43,675 bases of DNA, taken from the NCBI GenBank assembly GCA_002212985.1, contig NBMY01000054.1:1-43675 (forward strand), read 5' to 3'. The translations under genes were made by a program, and so were the position numbers. The notes beneath the pieces are model-generated. The model made no database searches. It saw only the letters and a program-made list of their open reading frames with translations, and was not told the origin of the DNA. Shown here one piece after another: positions 1 through 7,412 of the stretch. The DNA is from Sphingobacteriales bacterium TSM_CSS. GTDB taxonomy: Bacteria > Bacteroidota > Bacteroidia > Chitinophagales > UBA2359. Within the stretch, counting starts at the first letter, position 1. Every line of letters begins with the position of its first letter.

Positions 1-25
1 ACGCTCGGAGGTAATGACGTGGTAA

Positions 26-773
26 GTTTCAATTCCTCAATGGTACGATTATTACTTTGTAGCGGTATTATTGTAGTAGGTACAGTTATGTTTCAATTCC
101 TCAATGGTACGATTATTACTTTGTAGAATGTCGCCGCGCGGGCGTTTAATGATAGGTTTCAATTCCTCAATGGTACGATTATTACGATAACCATTAAACC
201 AATTCAAAATTAAAGACCAGTTTCAATTCCTCAATGGTACGATTATTACGGTGCTTCGGCATACATTACGAAATATCTATCAAGTTTCAATTCCTCAATG
301 GTACGATTATTACGTTACCTGTGCAATGTTTTCCTTTACAAACATGTTGCGGTTTCAATTCCTCAATGGTACGATTATTACCAATGCCTAAAAGTTAGCC
401 ACCAACGCAAACCCAAAGTTTCAATTCCTCAATGGTACGATTATTACTTTGTATATTGACGGAAATTATTGGAATACCATTTGTTTCAATTCCTCAATGG
501 TACGATTATTACTTAGCGGCTGGCGTTTTAAACAACAAATTTATGTAGTTTCAATTCCTCAATGGTACGATTATTACTAAACCGTTTGCTTGTAATCTTT
601 GTACCGTATGCGTTTCAATTCCTCAATGGTACGATTATTACCCAGAACCGGAACCGGTAGCGCTTGATAAGCGAATTGGTTTCAATTCCTCAATGGTACG
701 ATTATTACACCGCCCCAACAACCGGCAAGTGGAAAGATTACCCGTTTCAATTCCTCAATGGTACGATTATTAC
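26..773 (-). CRISPR. Type I-D CRISPR array, 12 repeats and 11 complete spacers, open at the left edge
   Basis: Twelve perfect copies of a 30-bp repeat start at 26, 90, 156, 220, 284, 352, 418, 483, 548, 612, 679 and 744. The plus-strand repeat begins GTTTCAATTCCTC and ends CGATTATTAC. Spacers are 34, 36, 34, 34, 38, 36, 35, 35, 34, 37 and 35 bp. Bases 1-25 look like the end of a further spacer, so the array continues outside the window. The reverse complement of the repeat ends in ATTGAAAC, the usual 8-nt crRNA 5' handle of I-A/I-B/I-D/III systems, so I infer minus-strand transcription, the same strand as the cas operon, with the leader at the right end. All repeats are identical, including the one at 744-773, which fits the leader-proximal side. 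The repeat has little dyad symmetry, as is usual for Cas6-processed unstructured repeats. Spacer targets cannot be determined here. Confidence 0.98.
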
Positions 774-1149
774 AGCAAAAAGTTTGCAAGTGTAAAGGTA
801 AGTAGAATAACCGTTTAAAATAGGTAGCAACGTGCAAAAAACCAGTAAAAAGTCTGTCGCAGGGTAATGGGGCGGTAAAGGGCAGGGGTTCGACAGATTT
901 TGGCAATTTACCCCCTGCCATAGTCTTGTTTGGGTAATGTAGTTTAGTTAATGAGCAAATGGTCTTTAGAAGGTAAATTTGAAAAAAAGCTGCCAAAAAG
1001 ATAAATAAATATAACAGGACTAATAACTTTTTTTGGAAAACTTTGTTTAAAGATAAAAAAATACACTGTATTTTTACGCAAGTATAATAATAACCAACTA
1101 CACAAGTTATAAGATAAACCAATTTTTTTAACCCTTTAAATTTTTGTTT
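774..1149 (-). promoter_or_regulatory. Probable CRISPR leader
   Basis: This 376-bp gene-free stretch adjoins the last repeat on the side expected to be leader-proximal. It is A/T-rich towards 1149 and holds two interleaved inverted repeats: TCTGTCG (853-859) with CGACAGA (891-897), and GGCAGGGG (881-888) with CCCCTGCC (912-919). I see no exact TAnnTTTG promoter element on the minus strand, so the array promoter is not located. The promoter of the plus-strand gene at 1150 must also lie here. The long minus-strand open frame crossing this stretch and the next gene is a shadow. Confidence 0.6.
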
Positions 1150-1881
1150 ATGGCTACCCGTCAATGGATTTTTTTGAGCAATACCTTTTTGGTAAATACC
1201 GAAGGCAGTTTTAAAAAAGCCCTTAGCTTGTTTACCGATACCCATGCCAAACTGCGCAATGAGCAGGCCGACCCCGATATAGCCGCTATGTTTGCCGAGC
1301 TTGACCCGGTTTTTCAGGCTTATGTATCTATTTATACCAACTGGGAAATGATGCAAGGCACCTACAAGGGTAAAACCGCCGGCATAGAAGAAATTCTTTT
1401 TGAGAAAATGCCTGCCAACTTGCGCCTGTGGGAGGGCGCAATCAGGGCTGTTTTTCCAGAAGATTCGCCTACCGAAATAGAAATTTTCCCCAATAAACGC
1501 AGCCCGTTTTTGAATGGCACTTATGAGCAACGCATTATAACCGTAGGTGCGCTTGCCGATAAACTTACCGAGTATGCCGCCCTTAGCGCCACACAATTGC
1601 TGGTAGCCAGTTTTTACAATACGCTGGAATCTACCCGTTTGCGCCAGCAAGAAAAAGAAGGCGATGTAAAACGCCTTTCTACTCTGCTCGAAAACCAGCG
1701 CATTATTGTTTGCCAGGTCATGTACGGTATTCTTGGTTTGCTCATGCACAAGTACCAAACCGATACCGAAGATATTGCCCGATTTTTTGACCTCTCGCTT
1801 ATTAGGCAAACGGGCAATGGTAATAATAACGATGAAGAACCCCAACCCGAAGAACCCCAACCCGATGAGCCTACTCCATAG
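1150..1881 (+). CDS. Uncharacterised helical protein beside the CRISPR leader
   Basis: I do not recognise this 243-aa protein. I chose the ATG at 1150 over an in-frame TTG two codons upstream. There is no signal peptide and no clear membrane segment. The body (residues 1-220) looks mostly helical. It has a hydrophobic stretch near residues 185-200 (reading CQVMYGILGLLMHKYQ) and an aromatic-rich N-terminus. The tail is asparagine-rich and then a Pro/Glu repeat (EEPQPEEPQPDEP). Codon usage, rich in GCC and ACC, looks like the housekeeping genes further right rather than like random antisense sequence. It stands alone between the CRISPR leader and a strong terminator, divergent from the array. 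A cas-associated role is possible from position only; a lineage-specific Bacteroidota family is just as likely. Confidence 0.8.
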   Translation: MATRQWIFLSNTFLVNTEGSFKKALSLFTDTHAKLRNEQADPDIAAMFAELDPVFQAYVSIYTNWEMMQGTYKGKTAGIEEILFEKMPANLRLWEGAIRAVFPEDSPTEIEIFPNKRSPFLNGTYEQRIITVGALADKLTEYAALSATQLLVASFYNTLESTRLRQQEKEGDVKRLSTLLENQRIIVCQVMYGILGLLMHKYQTDTEDIARFFDLSLIRQTGNGNNNDEEPQPEEPQPDEPTP

Positions 1882-1920
1882 CAGTTTCATTTCATTTTTA
1901 TTTTATGGTTTAAAGACCAC

Positions 1921-1954
1921 AAGCCGTTTAACCCTGTTAAGCGGCTTTTTTTTA
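1921..1954 (+). terminator. Intrinsic terminator of the 1150-1881 gene
   Basis: A 12-bp stem (left arm AAGCCGTTTAAC, right arm GTTAAGCGGCTT, one G-T pair) closes a 3-nt loop and runs into a T tract at 1946-1953. It starts 40 bp after the stop codon at 1881. Confidence 0.9.
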
Positions 1955-2116
1955 TTGCCTTGCTGTTTTGCTTATAGCTAAGGAGTTTTAACCACATTAT
2001 ACCTATATTACTTGCCATGCTGCTGCGTTTTAGTTTGTTGTTAATGGTTTGGCAGTTGTTGCTGTGCTAAGGGGGTAATCATTTACTTTGTTATAATTAT
2101 TACCATTGCTTTTAGG

Positions 2117-2398
2117 AAAGCATTGCTTTAGAAGGGAATGGCTCCAAGTTTTACTTTAAAGCATTCCTTTGGAAGGAAATGGCTCAAAGTTTTACTTTAA
2201 AGCATTCCTTTGGAAGGGAATGGCTCAAAGTTTTACTTTAAAGCATTCCTTTGAAAGGGAATGGCTCAAAGTTTTATTTTAAAGCATTCCTTTGAAAGGG
2301 AATGGCTCCAAGTTTTACTTTAAAGCATTCCTTTGGAAGGGAATAGCTCAAAGTTTTACTTTGGAGCATTCCTTTGGAAGGGAATGGCTTAAAATGTT
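2117..2398. repeat. Tandem array of seven 41-bp palindromic repeats downstream of cas2
   Basis: Six head-to-tail 41-bp units (2117, 2158, 2199, 2240, 2281, 2322) and a partial seventh (2363-2398) differ by a few substitutions and are never interrupted. Each carries two dyads: CATTCC...GGAATG with an inner TTCC/GGAA, and AAAG-TTTTA-CTTT. The array ends 21 bp before the cas2 stop codon. Transcribed from the cas operon, it would give a chain of hairpins in the 3' untranslated region. It has no spacers and is not a CRISPR. The stretch 1982-2116 before it holds nothing I can support. Confidence 0.95.
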
Positions 2399-2419
2399 GC
2401 GCCAATTGGGTTAAATGGG

Positions 2420-2683
2420 TTACAAAAAGGTTTGTTCTTCATTTTTGGTAATGCCTATGGTTTGTTTGGTGGGTTTAAAGCCGGTTTTGTGGTAAAAAAT
2501 AATGATGCTGTCTTTTTTGGGGTTTATTACTTTTTTGAGTTTGGCTTGTAGTTCTTTAAATTGCAGAGGGCTTAACTCGCCTTCAAAAGTGGAGTTTTGA
2601 ATCCATATAAGGTATTGCCTGCAAAGTTTAAGGGCTTTGGCAAGGCGTTTTGCTTCTATATCATAAACTAAGATGATGTACAT
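2420..2683 (-). CDS. cas2: CRISPR-associated endoribonuclease-fold protein Cas2
   Basis: Cas2 dimers bridge two Cas1 dimers in the spacer-integration complex. The 87-aa length and the N-terminal beta strand MYIILVYDI, with the conserved Asp at residue 8, are typical. It is the last gene of the cas operon, one base after the cas1 stop codon, so it is almost surely co-translated with cas1. Downstream lie the tandem palindromic repeats rather than a simple T-tract terminator. The family call is firm from the fold start, size and position beside cas1. Confidence 0.95.
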   Translation of the reverse strand: MYIILVYDIEAKRLAKALKLCRQYLIWIQNSTFEGELSPLQFKELQAKLKKVINPKKDSIIIFYHKTGFKPTKQTIGITKNEEQTFL

Positions 2684-2684
2684 T

Positions 2685-3689
2685 TTACCACCACATTTTA
2701 AAAGATTTGTAGGTTTCTATGTCTAAAATATGCTTTACCAATTTGTAACACTCTAATTTTATAAGGTGTTTGTAACTTACTTTTCGGTTTAAGGTGCGGT
2801 GTTGAATGGTTTCGGTAAGTCTTTCATCGTAGTATTTTACAAATTTTTGTTTAGCTGCGGGTTTTAGTAAAATGCCGTTTAGCTGGTGGTCAAAATCATC
2901 GGGCTGAAGTATTTTTTTATTCAACACTTTAAAAATCAGTCTGTCCACAATAAGGGGTTTAAATATCTCGGCTATATCTAACGATAAAGAAAACCGGCGG
3001 TAGCCCGGCTCATGTAAGAAACTAATAGTGGGGTTTAGTTGGGTATGGTATATGGCATCGAGGCAGGCGGTATAGCACATCATGTTTCCGAATGATATAA
3101 GAGCGTTTACCTCGTTTTTTGGGGGTTGTTTGCTTCTGCCGTTCATAGAAAAATCATTTAAAATGGTGTCGAATGCTTGATAGTATGTTTGCCTTATATT
3201 GCCTTCCAAGCCCATTAATTCCGATATGTTTTGAGCATCGGGTATTTTTTGGGTATAAATGCGCATCAGTTCTATTTCATTTGTAGTGTCTTTATCTCGG
3301 TTATTATAGTAGTGCAGGTTTTTGAGCATATTGGCGGCAGCTCCTTTTAGTATTGTTTTGGCAATATGCAGCCGTTTGCTTGGCAATAGGTAGTGTTGCG
3401 TTTGTGCTACTTGCACTTTACCGGCAAGCAGGTATTCTTTTGGCATAAAGGAGCCGGTATAATGTTGGTAATAATCAAAAAAATGTACCGATACCTGATG
3501 TTGTGCCAAGAAGTTAAACAAAGCGCTGTTAGCATCTATTGAACCAAAAATGAAAAGGTTTTCTATTGTTTCTATGGGCAGGTATTTGGTAGTTTGTGTT
3601 TTACCCTGCTCATCATAGGCAGTAAACTGCAAGGTGTTGTCTTTGCGGCACATACGACCGGGGTTAAAAATGTAGTAGCTTTTTTTCAT
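2685..3689 (-). CDS. cas1: CRISPR integrase Cas1
   Basis: Cas1 is the metal-dependent integrase that inserts prespacers at the leader-repeat junction. The 334-aa length is normal. The catalytic triad is visible: E162 in LMGLEGN, H226 in SFLHEPG, and D238/E241 in LSLDIAEIF. The N-terminus (YYIFNPGRMCRKDNTL) is of the style I associate with type I-B Cas1 proteins, and I-D loci commonly carry I-B-like adaptation genes. It lies 8 bp after cas4 and 1 bp before cas2, forming a tight adaptation module cas4-cas1-cas2. Nothing suggests inactivation. Confidence 0.97.
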   Translation of the reverse strand: MKKSYYIFNPGRMCRKDNTLQFTAYDEQGKTQTTKYLPIETIENLFIFGSIDANSALFNFLAQHQVSVHFFDYYQHYTGSFMPKEYLLAGKVQVAQTQHYLLPSKRLHIAKTILKGAAANMLKNLHYYNNRDKDTTNEIELMRIYTQKIPDAQNISELMGLEGNIRQTYYQAFDTILNDFSMNGRSKQPPKNEVNALISFGNMMCYTACLDAIYHTQLNPTISFLHEPGYRRFSLSLDIAEIFKPLIVDRLIFKVLNKKILQPDDFDHQLNGILLKPAAKQKFVKYYDERLTETIQHRTLNRKVSYKHLIKLECYKLVKHILDIETYKSFKMWW

Positions 3690-3697
3690 AGGGTAGG

Positions 3698-4204
3698 TTA
3701 TTCGTCTTGTATCCAGCAGAAGTCAAAAAAAGAGCATTTTTGGCAAATGGTTTTTTTTTCTTTTGGCGGACAAATGGGTTGGTTAATGAGAATATTTATT
3801 TGCTCAATGATGTGCAACAGGTAGTTAATATCGGCATCTGAAAGGGTTACAGGTTTGGTTATTTTGAGCAATGGGTATTCTAATATACCCGATGCGCCCA
3901 TAATGCCGGCTTGTTGCATCATGTATAGGTAATATTTTAGTTGCCATAGGTGAGCATCTTGGCAGGCGCGTGTTTTTTTGGTTTCGTGAATGGTTTTAGT
4001 TTCGGGGTCGTAAAAATCTATTTTTACATTGCCCAATTGTATTTCTATATATCTGTTGGCGCGTTTGGCGTAGCTTTGTTGATGAAGCAGTTTACCTTCG
4101 CCCACTAATGCTGAAGTGTGTTCCATTTGTATGCCGTTGGCAAAAAGCCATAGTTTGCGCTTGCATACATGGTAGTATGCTATATGTGTGCCGGTAAGCA
4201 TCAT
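3698..4204 (-). CDS. cas4: CRISPR-associated exonuclease Cas4 (Fe-S, PD-(D/E)XK)
   Basis: Cas4 trims prespacers and helps select those with a correct PAM and orientation. The 168-aa protein has the usual compact length. Four cysteines that would hold a [4Fe-4S] cluster are present: C14 in the N-terminal helix, and C154, C157 and C163 at the C-terminus. The nuclease core shows H41, D63 (KIDF), E74 and K76 (HETKK), which fits RecB-type PD-(D/E)XK geometry. The gene starts with two ATGs in a row; I kept the first. A 254-bp gap separates it from cas3, so the adaptation genes may have their own expression control. Confidence 0.96.
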   Translation of the reverse strand: MMLTGTHIAYYHVCKRKLWLFANGIQMEHTSALVGEGKLLHQQSYAKRANRYIEIQLGNVKIDFYDPETKTIHETKKTRACQDAHLWQLKYYLYMMQQAGIMGASGILEYPLLKITKPVTLSDADINYLLHIIEQINILINQPICPPKEKKTICQKCSFFDFCWIQDE

Positions 4205-4458
4205 AAATTGTTTAAGAGTGAGTAAAAACAGGCTTTATATTTTTTGTATAAAGCCGGCAAATGTGCAGGCTATATGGGTTTTATGCGGATGATATAAACC
4301 GGTAGGTATAACTACAAAACAGGGTATAAGCGGGTAATCAAATTGGTAAACCTGTGCAGGTGGGGCAGGCGGCGGGTGGCGTTGTATGTATGGGCAGGTA
4401 AACCAATGTGGTGGGGCAGGTGTGGTGTATTGGTATTTGTATTTCATAGTATGGGGTT
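4205..4458 (-). other. cas3-cas4 intergenic gap with an imperfect 52-bp direct repeat
   Basis: This 254-bp stretch is unusually long for a cas operon. It holds an imperfect tandem duplication with about 52-bp period (GGTAAACC at 4345-4352 and 4397-4404, each followed by a block ending GTGGGGCAGG). I see no TAnnTTTG element on the minus strand. A small minus-strand open frame occupies most of it and is listed separately. Confidence 0.6.
4235..4447 (-). CDS. Possible 70-aa proline-rich small protein between cas3 and cas4 (doubtful)
   Basis: An ATG-to-stop frame fits the operon neatly: it starts 11 bp after the cas3 stop and ends 30 bp before cas4. The product would be rich in Pro, Tyr and His (for example TTPAPPHW and QRHPPPAPPAQV). 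The proline-rich part is just the translation of the imperfect 52-bp direct repeat in the DNA, and the composition is unlike the neighbouring proteins. I recognise no family. Position argues for a gene, composition against; I think non-coding is more likely. Confidence 0.2.
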   Translation of the reverse strand: MKYKYQYTTPAPPHWFTCPYIQRHPPPAPPAQVYQFDYPLIPCFVVIPTGLYHPHKTHIACTFAGFIQKI

Positions 4459-6486
4459 TTACAAGAAACGGTCTTCGGTATTAATTTCTATTATATTAAG
4501 GCGTTTTAGCGAAAAGGTAGATTTTAGCCTTTCCAATTTAGTTATCAATTCCATTTGCAGTTGGTAGAGTTCATCGTCGGCATCGCCTCGGCTTACTTTG
4601 TCGTAAATGCGTTCTATGGCTTTGCTCCATACTACGGGCAGTTCAAATTTTTCTTTGTAGGATAGGTAGTTATTTCCTTTTATACCCACATCGGGTATGG
4701 TGTTTACGGTGTATTGAATGTCTTTGTTTTGGTCAATAAAATTGCCTATTTCGTATCGTTCAATAAGATAAGGTTCGGTTTGGATAATTGTGCGTTTTAA
4801 AATTTCCCGATGTTGTAAAATCCAATCGAGCGAGTAATCCAATTCGGTTTTAGTAATGGTATCATATACTTGCACGGTTACGGAGCCATCTCTAAATGTG
4901 TAATAGGTTTTAAGGTAGTTTTGCCACCAGGTAAACCATTGGTAGGTGCGGGGAGCGTATTTTTGAAGGTGTTCGTAATTGTTCAATAAGTACCCGCGTC
5001 CTATTTCTTTACCTGTGGCAAGTTGCAGCATTTTGCGAATGGTATCGTGTATGCCGTTAAACAAAAAATAGCGTGCAGCCACTTTACCTTCTAACATTTG
5101 GGCTTCGTTTAGGCGGTTTTCGAGGTATTTAAAAGTGTTGTACTCTTGGTAGGTTCTTATATTGTTTACAATGCACCATAGGTATTCGCCCCAGTAGTAT
5201 GGCACTTGTGTATCGTAAAATTCCTTGGGTTGCAGTACGGTATTTACCTTTTCCAAAAAAGTGTAATAATCTATGGAAGATAAGTTTTTAAAGAGGTTTT
5301 CCAATTTATTGAAATCGGTATTTTTACCTATAGCTATTACTATTTTACCTTCTTTATTGCCCCTTGCCACGCGCCCAAACCGCTGCACAAAATTTTGGTA
5401 AAATTTGCCGGGCTGCATAATGCAATAGGTTACATCGTAGTTTACGCCTACTTCGGCTTTGTTGGTAGCTATGATAAGGTGTGCTTGGGCTATTTTTTGG
5501 TTATGGTTTTCGGCTTTATTTACATAACCGGTGCTTTGGTACACGGTAAAACGCGGAAAAATGCGGGTAAAATAATTGGCTAATTCCTGCACATCTCTAA
5601 GGCGGTCTAAAATAATAAGGGCTTTATTGCCTTGTTCTATTTGCTGTTGTATTTGCGGAGTATAGGCTTGTATGAGTTGATTTACATTAGATTCATACAC
5701 AAAAGTAGTTTCCAATTTTCCGTGAATGGCGCGGGCATTGTGGGGTTGGTTGGTTATTTCTTCTATAATTTCTTGGTATTGGTAGCCTTCTTGCTCCAGA
5801 ATAGTTTTCAATTTTGGTTCGGGGGTAGCGCTTACAAAAAAGAATTTAACCCGTTGTTTACTATCGGAAAAAATGAGTTGTTTTAGTTTTACAATGGTTA
5901 AGATATTGGCTATTTGCGCTTCATCATAGAGGTGGTATTCGTCAAAAATAAGGTACTGAAATTTTTCGATAAAGGTTCTAAATTCCGAGTCGCCTTGTTT
6001 TTTATAATTTCCTGTGGCATGGTAACCGCCGTGCATAGCATAGTTAATTATATCGGGGTTGGTAATGAGCAAATCTGCTTGAGTAGCTATTTTTAAGGCT
6101 TCCTGCCATCGGTTAAAACCCTTGGCTTGGGTAGCATCTAATTCTTGCGAGCTAAGTTTTTTAATGGTTAACTGTGGGTAGGTTTGGGTAAATGATTCGG
6201 TCAATTCGTTTATAAGGGCATTGGTGGGCAGTACTATAAGCCCCCTAATGCTGCCTTCATCAAAAGGTTTTGGGTTCATTTTGGCTTGTAATGCCGGAAA
6301 GGGGAAAGCATAACTTTTACCTGTGCCGGTAGGAGCAGTAATGATTACAAATTCGGGCAACAGGTGGTAGGCTGTTTTTATTTGCTGCTGTACTTTGTGC
6401 AGTTGGCAAAGGTTACCGTTTATTATTTCGGTTTCGGGGGTAAGAGCTACATACTGCGCATCAATGGTAAGGGTTATTTGTTTCAT
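4459..6486 (-). CDS. cas3: Type I-D Cas3' helicase, without HD nuclease domain
   Basis: This is the SF2 DNA helicase recruited to unwind target DNA after Cascade recognition. The first clear residues lead straight into the helicase: motif I TAPTGTGKS (about residues 50-58), the DExH box DEYH, motif III SATPE, and motif VI QRFGRVARG. No HD motif and no N-terminal HD domain are present, and the 675-aa length fits helicase alone. In I-D the HD is carried by Cas10d, and here it is. I chose the ATG at 6486; a TTG two codons upstream is the only other option. A 251-bp leader with two hairpins precedes it, and a 254-bp gap follows, so cas3 may be expressed separately from both Cascade and adaptation genes. 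Confidence 0.95.
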   Translation of the reverse strand: MKQITLTIDAQYVALTPETEIINGNLCQLHKVQQQIKTAYHLLPEFVIITAPTGTGKSYAFPFPALQAKMNPKPFDEGSIRGLIVLPTNALINELTESFTQTYPQLTIKKLSSQELDATQAKGFNRWQEALKIATQADLLITNPDIINYAMHGGYHATGNYKKQGDSEFRTFIEKFQYLIFDEYHLYDEAQIANILTIVKLKQLIFSDSKQRVKFFFVSATPEPKLKTILEQEGYQYQEIIEEITNQPHNARAIHGKLETTFVYESNVNQLIQAYTPQIQQQIEQGNKALIILDRLRDVQELANYFTRIFPRFTVYQSTGYVNKAENHNQKIAQAHLIIATNKAEVGVNYDVTYCIMQPGKFYQNFVQRFGRVARGNKEGKIVIAIGKNTDFNKLENLFKNLSSIDYYTFLEKVNTVLQPKEFYDTQVPYYWGEYLWCIVNNIRTYQEYNTFKYLENRLNEAQMLEGKVAARYFLFNGIHDTIRKMLQLATGKEIGRGYLLNNYEHLQKYAPRTYQWFTWWQNYLKTYYTFRDGSVTVQVYDTITKTELDYSLDWILQHREILKRTIIQTEPYLIERYEIGNFIDQNKDIQYTVNTIPDVGIKGNNYLSYKEKFELPVVWSKAIERIYDKVSRGDADDELYQLQMELITKLERLKSTFSLKRLNIIEINTEDRFL

Positions 6487-6522
6487 AAACAACGAGCATA
6501 ATTAGTAAATAATAATATTGGC

Positions 6523-6543
6523 AACTATGGTAAAGCCATAGTT
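6523..6543 (-). promoter_or_regulatory. Perfect 8-bp hairpin in the cas3 leader
   Basis: AACTATGG and CCATAGTT flank a 5-nt loop, 37 bp before the cas3 ATG. No T tract follows on the minus strand, so it does not look like a terminator. It could be an RNA control element or a protein-binding dyad. Confidence 0.6.
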
Positions 6544-6624
6544 ATAAAAGTTGTGCGAGGTATGGGTTGGTAACGGTTTTTTCATGGAAAGCTACCCTAA
6601 AACAGAGGCTAAACGCACCCCCTG

Positions 6625-6681
6625 CAACAAACCGACTGCAAAATTAAAGAGGATATAAATTTTTATGCAGCCGGTTTGTTG
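6625..6681 (-). promoter_or_regulatory. Long 15-bp inverted repeat in the csc1-cas3 gap
   Basis: Left arm CAACAAACCG-a-CTGCA (6625-6640) pairs with right arm TGCAG-c-CGGTTTGTTG (6666-6681), with one mismatch in 16 positions and a 25-nt A/T-rich loop. On the minus strand the left half of the loop reads TAATTTTG (6639-6646), an exact match to the TAnnTTTG promoter element, so the structure might hold an internal promoter for cas3. No good -33 TTTG is placed upstream of it, which weakens that idea. No T tract follows on either strand. Confidence 0.6.
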
Positions 6682-6737
6682 TATAGGAGGGTGGTAAAGT
6701 AAAACTTTATTTGGTGGGGCAAAACCCAATGGAGCAG

Positions 6738-7412
6738 TTATGAGAGTTTGCCGTCAAAAATTTGCATTACATTGGGCAAAGTGAGTTTTTTGAGCAGGTT
6801 GTAGTTTTCCAGAATGTAGGCAAAATTTACCTTTTCTTGTTCTTTCATTAGCTCAATAGCAGCGGGCAGATTTTGGTAAACGGTGGCAAGGGTATAGGCG
6901 TTTAACCAAAAATCTTGGTCTTTATACTCTTTTTCGGGCAGGGTTTCTATTTTGAGCAGGGTTTCTTTGGCTCTGCCCATTCTAATAGTTGGTGGCAATT
7001 TAAGGGTTTCATTGCTCAATACTGCGGCAATAAACGTTGTTCCTGCCGCTATACCTTGCACCTGCCGATAATTTTTATAAGGCGATTTGCCCGATTGCAT
7101 GATGCTATCTACATCAACATACCCATCGCAATTAAACAAGGTATTGTTTATGTAAATTTCGGTGCGTTTTACCATGCCTAATGGTTTGGCAACAGTACAG
7201 TAAAAACCAAATTGGGCTATTTGGGCATAATTGGGTTTGGCTCTGTAATCGTAAGTATCTGTACCGCCGCTCATAACCCTTTGCAAAGCATAGTTCAACG
7301 CCAAATCGCCCAAAAAAGCTCCGGTAAGGGTGGCAGAGGCATTGCCGCCAGCTACTTCGGTATAATAAAACAAATGATTGAGCAGGGTAAGGCGTATAAC
7401 TTGTGCTTTCAT
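6738..7412 (-). CDS. csc1: Csc1, Cas5-group subunit of type I-D Cascade
   Basis: Csc1 (Cas5d) caps the 5' handle of the crRNA in the I-D effector complex. The 224-aa protein starts with a beta strand (KAQVIRLTLLNHLFYYTE) and has the LGDLALNYAL helix that matches the IGNYALTYAL-type signature I know from cyanobacterial Csc1. A later PPTIRMGRAKETL segment corresponds to the RxGK-type strand of the family. Its ATG overlaps the csc2 stop (ATGA at 7409-7412), so the two are translationally coupled. A 251-bp gap follows before cas3. Confidence 0.9.
   Translation of the reverse strand: MKAQVIRLTLLNHLFYYTEVAGGNASATLTGAFLGDLALNYALQRVMSGGTDTYDYRAKPNYAQIAQFGFYCTVAKPLGMVKRTEIYINNTLFNCDGYVDVDSIMQSGKSPYKNYRQVQGIAAGTTFIAAVLSNETLKLPPTIRMGRAKETLLKIETLPEKEYKDQDFWLNAYTLATVYQNLPAAIELMKEQEKVNFAYILENYNLLKKLTLPNVMQIFDGKLS

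Noticed and set aside
682..1890. 402-aa open frame on the minus strand across the CRISPR end and the 1150-1881 gene
   Set aside because: It reads through CRISPR repeat, leader, the plus-strand gene and its stop region, has no family likeness and an odd Phe/Lys/Gly-rich composition; it is a shadow.
2117..2398. Second CRISPR array
   Set aside because: The 41-bp units are head to tail with no unique spacers and vary among themselves; this is a tandem repeat.
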